From: CAZZKE01 sp964655005
GTDB lineage: Bacteria > Pseudomonadota > Alphaproteobacteria > Rhodospirillales > JABHCV01
DNA length: 45,513 bases
Direction of reading: 5' to 3'
Assembly (NCBI GenBank): GCA_964655005.1
Contig: CAZZKE010000016.1
Coordinates: forward strand, 1 to 45,513
Every line of letters begins with the position of its first letter. Position 1 is the first letter of the stretch. Positions 22,392 to 30,696 of the stretch are shown here, piece after piece. The notes below the pieces were generated by a model, which did not search any database, was not told the DNA's origin, and saw nothing but the letters and a program-made list of their open reading frames with translations. A program made the position numbers and the translations under genes.

Positions 22392-23431
22392 TGAACGACC
22401 AGCGCGTCATTACCCCGCAGGATACCGGCGAGGACCAGGCCGACCCGGGACTGCGGCCGCGTACGCTGGCCGATTTCGTCGGTCAGCGGCAGGTTCGGCA
22501 AAACCTGTCGGTGTTCATCCAGGCCTCCCGCTCGCGTGGCGAGGCGCTGGATCATGTCCTGTTTTACGGGCCGCCGGGGCTCGGCAAGACGACGCTGGCG
22601 CACATCGCCGCCAATGAACTGGGGGTCGGTTTCCGCGCCACCTCGGGGCCGGTGATCGCCAAGGCCGGCGACCTGGCGGCGATCCTGACCAATTTGCAGC
22701 CGCGCGATGTGCTGTTTATCGACGAAATCCACCGTCTCAACCCGGTGGTAGAGGAAATTCTCTACCCGGCAATGGAAGATTTTCAGCTTGATCTGATTAT
22801 CGGCGAAGGCCCGGCGGCGCGCTCGGTGCGCATTGATCTGCCGAAGTTTACCCTGATCGGGGCAACCACCCGCTCGGGGCTGTTGACGACGCCGCTGCGC
22901 GAGCGCTTCGGCATTCCCCTGCGGGTGGAATTCTATGAGGCCGATGAACTGCAACGCATCGTCAGCCGGGCGGCCCGCATACTCGATCTGGAAATAACCC
23001 CCGACGGGGCCGCCGAAATCGCCAGGCGGGCGCGCGGCACGCCGCGGGTCGCCGGTCGGCTATTGCGCCGGGTCAGAGATTTCGCGCTCGTCGATGGGGC
23101 GCTTGAAGTCAGCAAGGAAATCGCCGGCCTGGCCCTGAACCGGCTGGAAGTCGATGGCGCCGGGCTCGACGCCATGGACCGCCGCTACCTGAACAGCATC
23201 GCCGAAAATTACGGCGGCGGTCCGGTCGGTGTGGAAACCATGGCCGCCGCCTTGTCCGAGCAGCGCGACACCATCGAAGAGGTCATCGAACCTTACCTGA
23301 TCCAGCAGGGCCTGTTGATGCGCACCCCACGGGGCCGGGCGCTGACGCCAAGGGCCTACGATCATTTGGGCCTGGTCCAGCCGGCCCACCCGACCCAGTT
23401 GGAGCTGGTGGCGGATGGCGCCGATGAATAA
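22391..23431 (+). CDS. ruvB: Holliday junction branch-migration ATPase RuvB
   Basis: A 346-residue AAA+ motor. Walker A is GPPGLGKTTLAH, Walker B is VLFIDEIHRLN, sensor I is GATTRSGLL, and the arginine finger lies in TTPLRERFG. The C-terminal winged helix ends near YDHLGL. It pumps DNA through the RuvA-bound junction. It overlaps ruvA by one base and runs 17 bases into ybgC, so the repair genes and the tol genes share a transcript. Confidence 0.97.
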   Translation: MNDQRVITPQDTGEDQADPGLRPRTLADFVGQRQVRQNLSVFIQASRSRGEALDHVLFYGPPGLGKTTLAHIAANELGVGFRATSGPVIAKAGDLAAILTNLQPRDVLFIDEIHRLNPVVEEILYPAMEDFQLDLIIGEGPAARSVRIDLPKFTLIGATTRSGLLTTPLRERFGIPLRVEFYEADELQRIVSRAARILDLEITPDGAAEIARRARGTPRVAGRLLRRVRDFALVDGALEVSKEIAGLALNRLEVDGAGLDAMDRRYLNSIAENYGGGPVGVETMAAALSEQRDTIEEVIEPYLIQQGLLMRTPRGRALTPRAYDHLGLVQPAHPTQLELVADGADE

Positions 23432-23849
23432 TACCGGGGCCGTCCATGTTTTGCCGCTGCGCGTTTATTACGAAGACACCGACGCCGCAGGCATCGTCTA
23501 TTATGCCAATTATCTTAAATTCGCCGAGCGTGGGCGCAGCGAGCTTTTGCGCGATATAGGCATCGAAAGCAAGAACCTGCGCGCCGATCACGGCATCCAG
23601 CTGGTGGTCAGGAACTGCACTGTCGATTATTTCAGGCCGGCCGGCCTGGACGATCAAATCGAAGTCCACACCCGGGTCGTCAGAGTCGGCGGGGCCTCCA
23701 TGCAAGGCGATCAGCGGGTCATGCGCGGGGCCGAGGAACTGGTTCGCATCAATATCCGGATCGCCTGCTACGGCGACGATGGAAAAACCGCGCGAATGCC
23801 GGACGAATTGCGCTCGAAACTAAATAAACTTTGTCTAACAGAAGAGTGA
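23415..23849 (+). CDS. ybgC: Tol-Pal-associated acyl-CoA thioesterase YbgC
   Basis: A 144-residue hotdog protein. RVYYEDTDAAGIVYYANYLK is the YbgC signature, with the catalytic Asp in DTDAAG. Relatives hydrolyse short or medium acyl-CoA and associate with phospholipid synthesis enzymes. It is the conserved first gene of the tol-pal cluster. Either of two ATGs can start it (three codons apart); both overlap ruvB. Confidence 0.94.
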   Translation: MAPMNNTGAVHVLPLRVYYEDTDAAGIVYYANYLKFAERGRSELLRDIGIESKNLRADHGIQLVVRNCTVDYFRPAGLDDQIEVHTRVVRVGGASMQGDQRVMRGAEELVRINIRIACYGDDGKTARMPDELRSKLNKLCLTEE

Positions 23850-23852
23850 ATA

Positions 23853-24599
23853 ATGGATAATTCAGTCATTGATGCGGTCACTCTGGGGGGGTCCGTGGCC
23901 GATATGGATTTCTCCATATGGGCGCTGTTTATGCGCGCCGACCTGATCGTCAAGGCGGTCATAGTCTTGTTGTTGCTGGCGTCGATCTGGTGCTGGGCGA
24001 TTATTTTCGAGAAAGTCATCGCCATGCGCAAGCTCAATGCCGGGGCCGACCAGTTCGAACAGTCCTTCTGGTCGGGGATCTCGCTGGACGACCTTTACAG
24101 CCGCACCGGCTCGCAGCCCACGGACCCCATGACGGCGGTCTTTATCGCCGCCATGCGGGAATGGAAACGCTCGCCGGACCGGGGCGGCAACGGCGATCAC
24201 ATCGCCCGCGCCGGTTTAAGCGAACGCATCGACAGGGTCATGCAGATAACCCTGTCGCGTGAGATGAATTATGTCGAACGCTTCATGACGTTTCTGGCGA
24301 CGACCGGATCGACTGCGCCGTTTGTCGGCCTGTTCGGCACGGTGTGGGGAATTATGAACAGTTTCCAGTCCATCGCCTTATCCAAGAACACCTCGCTGGC
24401 GGTGGTCGCACCGGGTATCGCCGAGGCCCTGTTCGCCACGGCGCTGGGCCTGCTGGCGGCTATTCCGGCGGTCGTCGCCTATAACAAGCTGAGCCGCGAT
24501 CTCGATCGGTACGCCGGCCGGCTCGACAGTTTCGCCGGAGAATTCTCGGCCATCCTGTCGCGCCAGCTGGACGAACCCGGCCATCAGGGGGCGGGTTAG
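23853..24599 (+). CDS. tolQ: Tol-Pal system proton channel subunit TolQ
   Basis: A 248-residue inner-membrane protein with three helices. The first spans about 28-50 (AVIVLLLLASIWCWAIIFEK). The other two form the channel core, FLATTGSTAPFVGLFGTVWG and FATALGLLAAIPAVVAYNKL. With TolR it uses the proton gradient to drive TolA. It follows ybgC by 3 bases. Confidence 0.97.
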   Translation: MDNSVIDAVTLGGSVADMDFSIWALFMRADLIVKAVIVLLLLASIWCWAIIFEKVIAMRKLNAGADQFEQSFWSGISLDDLYSRTGSQPTDPMTAVFIAAMREWKRSPDRGGNGDHIARAGLSERIDRVMQITLSREMNYVERFMTFLATTGSTAPFVGLFGTVWGIMNSFQSIALSKNTSLAVVAPGIAEALFATALGLLAAIPAVVAYNKLSRDLDRYAGRLDSFAGEFSAILSRQLDEPGHQGAG

Positions 24600-24601
24600 T
24601 C

Positions 24602-25069
24602 ATGGCGCCTTTGGGGCAACGCGCATCGGGCCGCTTGCTGATGGCCGGTCGTGAACGGCGCCGACCGATGAGCGAGATCAATGTCACGCCGATGGTCGAT
24701 GTAATGCTGGTGCTGCTGATTATATTCATGGTGACGGCGCCCCTGTTGACCGTCGGGGTTACCGTCGATCTGCCGAAAACCAAGGCTGCCGCCATTCCCG
24801 GCGAAGACGAGCCGTTGGCCGTTTCCATCGATGGGGAAGGCCGCATTTTCCTGCAGGACACGGAAATGGAATTAGCCGGCCTGGCGCCCCGGCTGTTGGC
24901 GATTACCGGCAATAATCCCGATGTGCGAATTTTTGTGCGCGGCGATAAAAACATAGATTACGGTCGGGTCATGCAGGTCATGGGCACGGTCAATGCGGCC
25001 GGTTTCCGCAAGGTTGCGCTGGTCACCGAGCGGCTGCCGCAGCTAAACAAAAAGAAAAAGGGTAACTAG
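24602..25069 (+). CDS. tolR: Tol-Pal system protein TolR
   Basis: A 155-residue ExbD/TolR protein. The single membrane helix contains the proton-path Asp in NVTPMVDVMLVLLIIFMVTA. The periplasmic domain ends with YGRVMQVMGTVNAAGFRKVA. It is the partner of TolQ. The start lies 2 bases after the tolQ stop. Confidence 0.97.
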   Translation: MAPLGQRASGRLLMAGRERRRPMSEINVTPMVDVMLVLLIIFMVTAPLLTVGVTVDLPKTKAAAIPGEDEPLAVSIDGEGRIFLQDTEMELAGLAPRLLAITGNNPDVRIFVRGDKNIDYGRVMQVMGTVNAAGFRKVALVTERLPQLNKKKKGN

Positions 25070-25073
25070 CGCC

Positions 25074-26024
25074 ATGCGAAGCGGCCTTGGTGTTTCCGTC
25101 CTGCTGCATGCCCTGGTGGTCGTTATCGGGTATTTCGGTCTGCCGTCGCTGAAACGCGATATTCAGATGGAAACACCGATAATGGTCGAAGTGGTGATGG
25201 TTTCGGACGTCACCAACGCGCCGGCCCCGGAAACAAGGAAAAAGAGCAAACCGGCGCCGGAAAAAAAGGCCGAAAAGGCCAAGCCGGAACCGGAAACCAA
25301 AAAAGCGCTGCCCAAGCATGAGGCCAAGGCAAAACCGCCACCGCCGCCGCCGGCGGCGCCGAAACCCGAGGTAGCCGTCCTGGCCCCGGCCCCGGAAGCA
25401 AGGCCCAAGGCCAAAGTCAAGGTCAAGCTGAAACCGGAACCCAAGCCTGAACCCAAGCCCAGGGCGCCGAAAAACCCCAGGGGCTCGAAAGTGCTGAACC
25501 AGGCCCGGCCCAGGAAAAAACCGAAGCCGCCGAAACCGGTGGACGCCTTCGCATCGGTCCTGAAAACCGTCGAGCTGTTGAAAACCCGGCCACGGATCGA
25601 AGAAAAATCGAAGGAAGCGAAAAAGAAGAAGGAACAGCCCAAGGATTCGTTCGATGAACTGATCGCCAAGGCCCTGGTTTCGAAAAAGCGCACCTTCGAT
25701 GCCTCCATGCCGTTGTCGATCAGCGAGATTGATCTGGTGCGTCAGCAGATCGGCCAATGCTGGAGCTTGCCGGCCGGGGCCAAGGGAGCGGAAAATATAA
25801 ATATCGAAATAGCCGTCAACATGAACAGCGACGGCACCGTACGCGACGCCCGGGTCAACAACAAAGGCCTGGACGCCGACCCGTTTTTACGGACCATGGC
25901 GGAAAGCGCCCTGCGGGCGGTCTTGAACCGGCGCTGTCAGCCGTTCAAATTACCGCGCGACAAATATGACCGCTGGCAAACCATGACACTGATATTTAAT
26001 CCCAAGGAGATGTTTGGAGGATGA
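25074..26024 (+). CDS. tolA: Tol-Pal system protein TolA
   Basis: A 316-residue protein. It has an N-terminal membrane helix (GVSVLLHALVVVIGYFGL), then a long Lys/Pro/Ala-rich periplasmic arm (about 50-215), and a C-terminal domain (IGQCWSLPAGAKGAENINIE, ending in TLIFNPKEMFGG) of the TonB/TolA type. It transmits energy from TolQR to TolB and Pal in the outer membrane. The proline-rich arm may need EF-P for efficient synthesis. Confidence 0.94.
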   Translation: MRSGLGVSVLLHALVVVIGYFGLPSLKRDIQMETPIMVEVVMVSDVTNAPAPETRKKSKPAPEKKAEKAKPEPETKKALPKHEAKAKPPPPPPAAPKPEVAVLAPAPEARPKAKVKVKLKPEPKPEPKPRAPKNPRGSKVLNQARPRKKPKPPKPVDAFASVLKTVELLKTRPRIEEKSKEAKKKKEQPKDSFDELIAKALVSKKRTFDASMPLSISEIDLVRQQIGQCWSLPAGAKGAENINIEIAVNMNSDGTVRDARVNNKGLDADPFLRTMAESALRAVLNRRCQPFKLPRDKYDRWQTMTLIFNPKEMFGG

Positions 26025-27373
26025 CTGTCAATACCAATTCACCGCTAACCAGGTTTGCCTGCGGGACGGTGCTGGCCGCCGCCTTGCTGATGATTTTCTT
26101 GGGCTCCGCCGAGGCCGAGTTGCGCATCGATATTACCCGCGGCACGGTCGAGCCGACGCCCATCGCGATAACTAATTTTCAGGGCGACACGGCCGAAGCC
26201 AAGGAATACGGCCAGGGTATCGCCCGGGTTATTGCCGCCGATCTGGAACGTTCCGGCCTGTTCCGGCCGCTCGATAAACGCGCTTTCATCCAGAAGGATC
26301 AGGCCCTGACGGCCTTGCCCAGGTTCGGCGACTGGCGGTTGATCAACGCCCAGGCGCTGGTTCAGGGGCGGGCCGAAATCGTCGCCGATGGCCGGTTGCG
26401 TGTCGAGTTTCGCCTGTGGGACGTGTTCGCCGAAAAACAGATGGTCGGGCTGGCCTACTTCACCGTTCCCGGCAACTGGCGGCGGGTCAGCCACATTGTC
26501 GCCGACGCCATCTACAAGCGGATCACCGGCGAAAGCGGTTATTTCGATACCCGCATCGTCTACATCGCCGAAACCGGGGCCAAGAACCGCCGGATCAAGC
26601 GGTTGGCGATCATGGATCAGGACGGCGAGAATCACCAATTCCTGACCGACGGCAGTTCGCTGGTGCTGACTCCCCGTTTTTCCCCGAAATTGCAGGAAAT
26701 TACCTATCTTTCCTATTATGGAAACCTGCCCCGGGTTTATATTTTCGATATCGATACCGGCAAGCAGGAAGTTCTCGGTGATTTTCCGGGTATGACCTTC
26801 GCGCCACGGTTTTCGCCGGATGGAAAATCGATCATCATGAGCATGGCCAAGGATGGTAATTCGGAAATCTACACCATGGACCTGCGGACCCGGGTGGCCA
26901 GGCGGCTGACTAATAATTCAGGCATCGATACCTCGCCCAGTTATTCCCCGGATGGCCGCCGGATCGCGTTCAATTCGGACCGGGGCGGCAACCAGCAACT
27001 CTATGTGATGGATTCCAGCGGTCGCAATGTACGGCGAATCAGTCATGGCAAAGGGCGTTATGCGACGCCGGTGTGGTCGCCGCGCGGCGATCTGGTGGCC
27101 TTCACAAAGTTTTCCGGTGGACGATTCTTCATCGGCGTCATGCGACCGGACGGCAGCGGCGAAAGGTTGCTGGCCGAGGACTTTCTGGTCGAGGGGCCCA
27201 CCTGGGCGCCGAATGGCAGGGTGCTGATGTTTTTTCGGCAGGAACCATCGAAGGATGATGGCAGCGGCGGGCGGTCGCGGCTGTATTCCATCGACCTGAC
27301 AGGCCAGAACGAGCGGCAGGTTATCACCCCTCTCGACGCTTCCGACCCGGCATGGTCGCCCTTGATTCCTTAA
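26021..27373 (+). CDS. tolB: Tol-Pal system periplasmic protein TolB
   Basis: A 450-residue protein with a signal peptide (hydrophobic stretch about 15-33, cleavage near AEAE), an N-terminal alpha/beta domain and a six-bladed beta-propeller. WD40-like PD40 repeats are visible as PRFSPDGKSIIMS, PSYSPDGRRIAFNSDRGG and PVWSPRGDLVAFT. It binds Pal and TolA in the periplasm. It starts in GGAGGATGA, overlapping the tolA stop. Confidence 0.97.
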   Translation: MTVNTNSPLTRFACGTVLAAALLMIFLGSAEAELRIDITRGTVEPTPIAITNFQGDTAEAKEYGQGIARVIAADLERSGLFRPLDKRAFIQKDQALTALPRFGDWRLINAQALVQGRAEIVADGRLRVEFRLWDVFAEKQMVGLAYFTVPGNWRRVSHIVADAIYKRITGESGYFDTRIVYIAETGAKNRRIKRLAIMDQDGENHQFLTDGSSLVLTPRFSPKLQEITYLSYYGNLPRVYIFDIDTGKQEVLGDFPGMTFAPRFSPDGKSIIMSMAKDGNSEIYTMDLRTRVARRLTNNSGIDTSPSYSPDGRRIAFNSDRGGNQQLYVMDSSGRNVRRISHGKGRYATPVWSPRGDLVAFTKFSGGRFFIGVMRPDGSGERLLAEDFLVEGPTWAPNGRVLMFFRQEPSKDDGSGGRSRLYSIDLTGQNERQVITPLDASDPAWSPLIP

Positions 27374-27441
27374 CCGTCTGACCGTAATATTTGTGCAACG
27401 CAATCAAGGTATTAAAAAAAACCCTTGGAATTGCTTATTTT

Positions 27442-27460
27442 ACTCTTTAAGACAAAGAGT
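27442..27460 (+). promoter_or_regulatory. Perfect hairpin in the tolB-pal intergenic region
   Basis: ACTCTTT, loop AAGAC, AAAGAGT, in an AT-rich 185-base gap unlike the tight spacing of the rest of the cluster. Just upstream CAAGG and CCTTG flank a poly-A run. The region may hold an RNA-processing site or a separate pal promoter. No clear -35/-10 pair was seen. Confidence 0.45.
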
Positions 27461-27558
27461 TAGAGTATTAAATATCAATTCGAAGGCCACTGACGCAGGA
27501 TTCGTTTGCTGTCGGGCAGTGTCGTTATGAACGAAAACTCCGGCGAGGGAGAATTTAT

Positions 27559-28107
27559 ATGCGTTTCAAGATTTTAAGCCTTTTTGCGGCTATTCTTTTA
27601 GTTGCTGCCTGTGAAACCGCACCCGAGGGGAGCGCCTCGACCGAGGGCGATGGTGGCGTTAACGCGACCGTGTCCTATCCGGCCGGGGGTGGCGGCGCGG
27701 CCAAGAAAGCCGCCGCCGCCGAGACGGCCGGACCGATGAAGGGCACCCAGGAAGATCTGGTGGTCAATGTCGGCGACCGGGTATTTTTCGCGTTCGACAA
27801 GTATTCGCTGCAATCGGAAGCCCGCAGCACCCTTGAAAAACAGGCCATTTGGCTGAAGAAGTATCCGCAACTTTCGATTACCGTCGAAGGCCATGCCGAT
27901 GAACGCGGCACCCGCGAATACAACCTGGCGCTCGGCGAACGCCGGGCCAATTCGGCCAAGGATTATCTGGTCGCTCTGGGGGTTCCGGCAAGCCGCATAC
28001 GGACCATATCATATGGCAAGGAACGCCCGGTCGCCCTTGGTTCCAACGAAGCCGCCTGGGCCCAGAACCGCCGCGCGGTTACCGTTGTTCGCGGCGCCGG
28101 CAGCTAA
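27559..28107 (+). CDS. pal: Peptidoglycan-associated lipoprotein Pal
   Basis: A 182-residue lipoprotein. The signal peptide ends in LVAAC, the acylated Cys being residue 19. A low-complexity Gly/Ala linker follows, then the OmpA-like domain with ITVEGHADERGTREYNLALG and QNRRAVTVV. It anchors the outer membrane to peptidoglycan and is the terminal partner of TolB. The ATG has GGCGAGGGAG upstream. It is followed by a strong terminator. Confidence 0.97.
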   Translation: MRFKILSLFAAILLVAACETAPEGSASTEGDGGVNATVSYPAGGGGAAKKAAAAETAGPMKGTQEDLVVNVGDRVFFAFDKYSLQSEARSTLEKQAIWLKKYPQLSITVEGHADERGTREYNLALGERRANSAKDYLVALGVPASRIRTISYGKERPVALGSNEAAWAQNRRAVTVVRGAGS

Positions 28108-28136
28108 ATCGGACGGCACCGTACACCGAAGTCAAA

Positions 28137-28177
28137 TAGGGCGCTTGTCGGTTTGGCAAGCGCCCTATTTTTTCTTT
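28137..28177 (+). terminator. Rho-independent terminator after pal
   Basis: TAGGGCGCTTG, a 9-base loop, CAAGCGCCCTA, then TTTTTTCTTT. The stem is 11 bp and perfect. It separates pal from cpoB, so cpoB needs read-through or its own promoter in the short remaining gap. Confidence 0.94.
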
Positions 28178-28221
28178 GTCGCCCCAATTTCGCCTGAAAT
28201 GCCGTTTACGGTAATTAAACG

Positions 28222-29226
28222 ATGGCTATGACAAAAACATCTGGTGGTATGAAAATTTTGCTGTCCGGTCTGCTCGGACTGATTTTTTTATTTACCGGCC
28301 CCTCTCCGGTGGCGGCCCAGAGCCGGGACCTGCAACCGGTGCTTGATCGTTTGCAAAGGCTGGAACGGGACATCCGCACCCTGAATGTCCGGATTTCCCG
28401 CTCGGGCGCCACGAACGGCGGCGAAACGTCGGCGCCGGTTTCGGCGTCACCGCAAGGCGGCTCGGTCGGACTGGCGAGAATCGATGCCAGGCTGAGCCAA
28501 CTGGAAGAGGAATTGCGCGCCGGCACGGGCCGGGTCGAAGACATTACCTTTCAGTTGCAGCAGGTCAACAAGCGCCTGGAGAAACTGATCGCCGATATTG
28601 ATTATCGGCTGAGCGCATTGGAAAGCGGTCGCGTGGGCCAGACCGGTTCGTCCCCGCAGGTAAATGCCGCGACGGTGCCGACGGGTGTGCAAAAGGTGGT
28701 TCCGGGCGAATCCCGACCCGGAGTACTGGGGACTCTGACGGGGTCGGATTTAAGCGCCTCGCCGCCTGTCGCCGGGGTCGCCGCGCAACCGGCGACAGGC
28801 GGCCAGGAAGCCGCCAAACCGGTTTCCGTGTTGCCGCCGGGCGGCCCGAAAGAGCGTTACTCGTATGCGTTTTCATTGCTGCAAAAGGCTGAATACGGCA
28901 GGGCCGAGGCGGCGTTTTCAGAATTCGTCACCTTGTACGCCGATGACCCATTAAGCGGTAACGCGCGGTACTGGCTGGGCGAGACATATTATGTGCGCGG
29001 TCGATACGTCAAGGCGGCGGAAGTATTCCTTGCCGCTTATCAGGCCAACAGTAAGGGGGCCAAGGCTCCCGGCACCCTTTTGAAATTGGGGATGTCACTG
29101 GCCAACCTGGACAAGAAGGTCCAGGCCTGCGCCAGTTTCGATAAACTGACGGCGGACTTTCCCAACGCTTCGCCGGTTATTCTCGCCAAGGTTAAATCCG
29201 AGCGGCGAAAAAGCGGCTGCAAGTAG
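28222..29226 (+). CDS. cpoB: Cell division coordinator CpoB (YbgF), Tol-Pal accessory protein
   Basis: A 334-residue periplasmic protein. A signal peptide (LLSGLLGLIFLFTGPSPVAA) is followed by a coiled coil with LQPVLDRLQRLERDIRTLNV and a second coil at about 90-135. Then comes a variable linker and a C-terminal TPR domain of the tol-pal system YbgF type (YSYAFSLLQKAEYGRAEAAF, GETYYVRGRYVKAAEVFLAA). It links peptidoglycan synthesis with Tol-driven constriction. The start is uncertain; an internal ATG ten codons on (MKILLS) would also give a good signal peptide. Confidence 0.9.
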   Translation: MAMTKTSGGMKILLSGLLGLIFLFTGPSPVAAQSRDLQPVLDRLQRLERDIRTLNVRISRSGATNGGETSAPVSASPQGGSVGLARIDARLSQLEEELRAGTGRVEDITFQLQQVNKRLEKLIADIDYRLSALESGRVGQTGSSPQVNAATVPTGVQKVVPGESRPGVLGTLTGSDLSASPPVAGVAAQPATGGQEAAKPVSVLPPGGPKERYSYAFSLLQKAEYGRAEAAFSEFVTLYADDPLSGNARYWLGETYYVRGRYVKAAEVFLAAYQANSKGAKAPGTLLKLGMSLANLDKKVQACASFDKLTADFPNASPVILAKVKSERRKSGCK

Positions 29227-29233
29227 CCGGGGC

Positions 29234-30613
29234 GTGGGTATTGTTCCGGTCGACGCTGCCGATTTTGCCCGCGCCATGGCGGCGCTGGGGCCTTTTGAGC
29301 AGTCTCCCCATATCGCGGTCGCCGTCTCGGGCGGCGGCGACAGCATGGCGCTGGCGCTGCTGGCCGATCAGTGGGCGCGACGCCGGGGTGGCCGGGTTAC
29401 CGCCCTGACCGTCGATCACGGTTTGCGGCAGGGCTCGGCTGACGAGGCGGTTCAGGCCGGATGTTGGTTGCGGCGGCGGGGCGTCGAGCACCGGATCATT
29501 GACTGGGTCGGCGATAAACCCGCCAGTGGCGTACAGGCGGCGGCGCGTCTGGCCCGTTACCGGTTGATGGCGGCGGCCTGCCGCGAAACGGGTGTCCTGC
29601 ATCTGCTGATCGGCCATAACCGGGAAGATCAGGCCGAGACCTTCCTGATGCGGTTGGCCAGATCAAGCGGCATCGACGGATTGGCGGCCATGTCGCCGGT
29701 GGTGGAAACCCACGGTGTCCGGATGCTAAGGCCGTTGCTGGATATGTCCAGGGACCGGTTGCGGGCCGTTTTACGCGCTCTGGGTCAGGACTGGATAGAA
29801 GATCCCTCAAACCGGAATACCGCCTTCACCCGTATCCGTATTCGCAAAACCTTGCCCGATCTGGCGGCGGCGGGCCTGTCGGCGGCGGCCCTGGCCGGAA
29901 CGGCGGCGCGCATGGCGCGGGTCCGGGTAGCGCTGGAAACGACCGCCTCGGCCCTGCTGGGCCGTGTCGCCCTGGTTCACCCCACCGGCTATATGAGGCT
30001 CGATGGGCGGACACTGTTCGAGGCGCCGGAAGAAATTTCCTGGCGCGCCCTGTCACGGGTCCTGATCTGCGTTGGCGGCGGTTATTATCCCCCGACCCGG
30101 CAAAAACTGGAAAATCTTCACGAAAAAATGAAGATGCGGGTAGGGGATGGCGGCGGCTGGAAAGGGGCTACCCTGGGTCATTGCAGAATCACCCCGGAAC
30201 CGGCCGGCATGTTCAATATTATCAGGGAAATGCGTAACCTGCCGGACCCCGTTGATCCGGCGGCGGCGGTTGAATCACACTGGGACCGGCGGTTCGATGT
30301 TCGCTTGCGAAACCCGTGGAAGTACCGGACGCATAATGAAATGACCAGTAATTGCAACGGCTTGATCCTGGCTCCACTGGGCCGCCGGGGGCTCTTGGAA
30401 ATTGTCGCCGCGGGTGGCGGGGCCCGAATGAGCAGGATCCCAAAACCGGTGCTATGGACGCTGCCGGCGTTGTTTGACGGCGATGGCGTGGTCCAGGCGC
30501 CGCATCTGAACTATAGCCGCCCGGCATGGCCGACAGGGTCGCTTGCCATTGAGCGGGCGGCATTTCACCCAGCCCAAAGCTTGTCCGGGACCGGTTTCGC
30601 CATTGCGGAATGA
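29234..30613 (+). CDS. tilS: tRNA(Ile)-lysidine synthetase
   Basis: A 459-residue enzyme. The PP-loop is AVAVSGGGDSMALALLADQW, followed by TALTVDHGLR and LIGHNREDQAETFLMRLARS, all N-type ATP pyrophosphatase motifs. It converts the wobble C of the AUA-reading tRNA-Ile to lysidine and is essential. The GTG start was kept because the residues before the P-loop match family spacing. Only 7 bases separate it from cpoB. Confidence 0.92.
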   Translation: MGIVPVDAADFARAMAALGPFEQSPHIAVAVSGGGDSMALALLADQWARRRGGRVTALTVDHGLRQGSADEAVQAGCWLRRRGVEHRIIDWVGDKPASGVQAAARLARYRLMAAACRETGVLHLLIGHNREDQAETFLMRLARSSGIDGLAAMSPVVETHGVRMLRPLLDMSRDRLRAVLRALGQDWIEDPSNRNTAFTRIRIRKTLPDLAAAGLSAAALAGTAARMARVRVALETTASALLGRVALVHPTGYMRLDGRTLFEAPEEISWRALSRVLICVGGGYYPPTRQKLENLHEKMKMRVGDGGGWKGATLGHCRITPEPAGMFNIIREMRNLPDPVDPAAAVESHWDRRFDVRLRNPWKYRTHNEMTSNCNGLILAPLGRRGLLEIVAAGGGARMSRIPKPVLWTLPALFDGDGVVQAPHLNYSRPAWPTGSLAIERAAFHPAQSLSGTGFAIAE

Positions 30614-30696
30614 ATTTACGGGCTTATCTAATTCATGATACACGTCGCCCATTAGTTTATTGTTTATTGCCGTTTGAACCTAGGAAGGAATAGATC

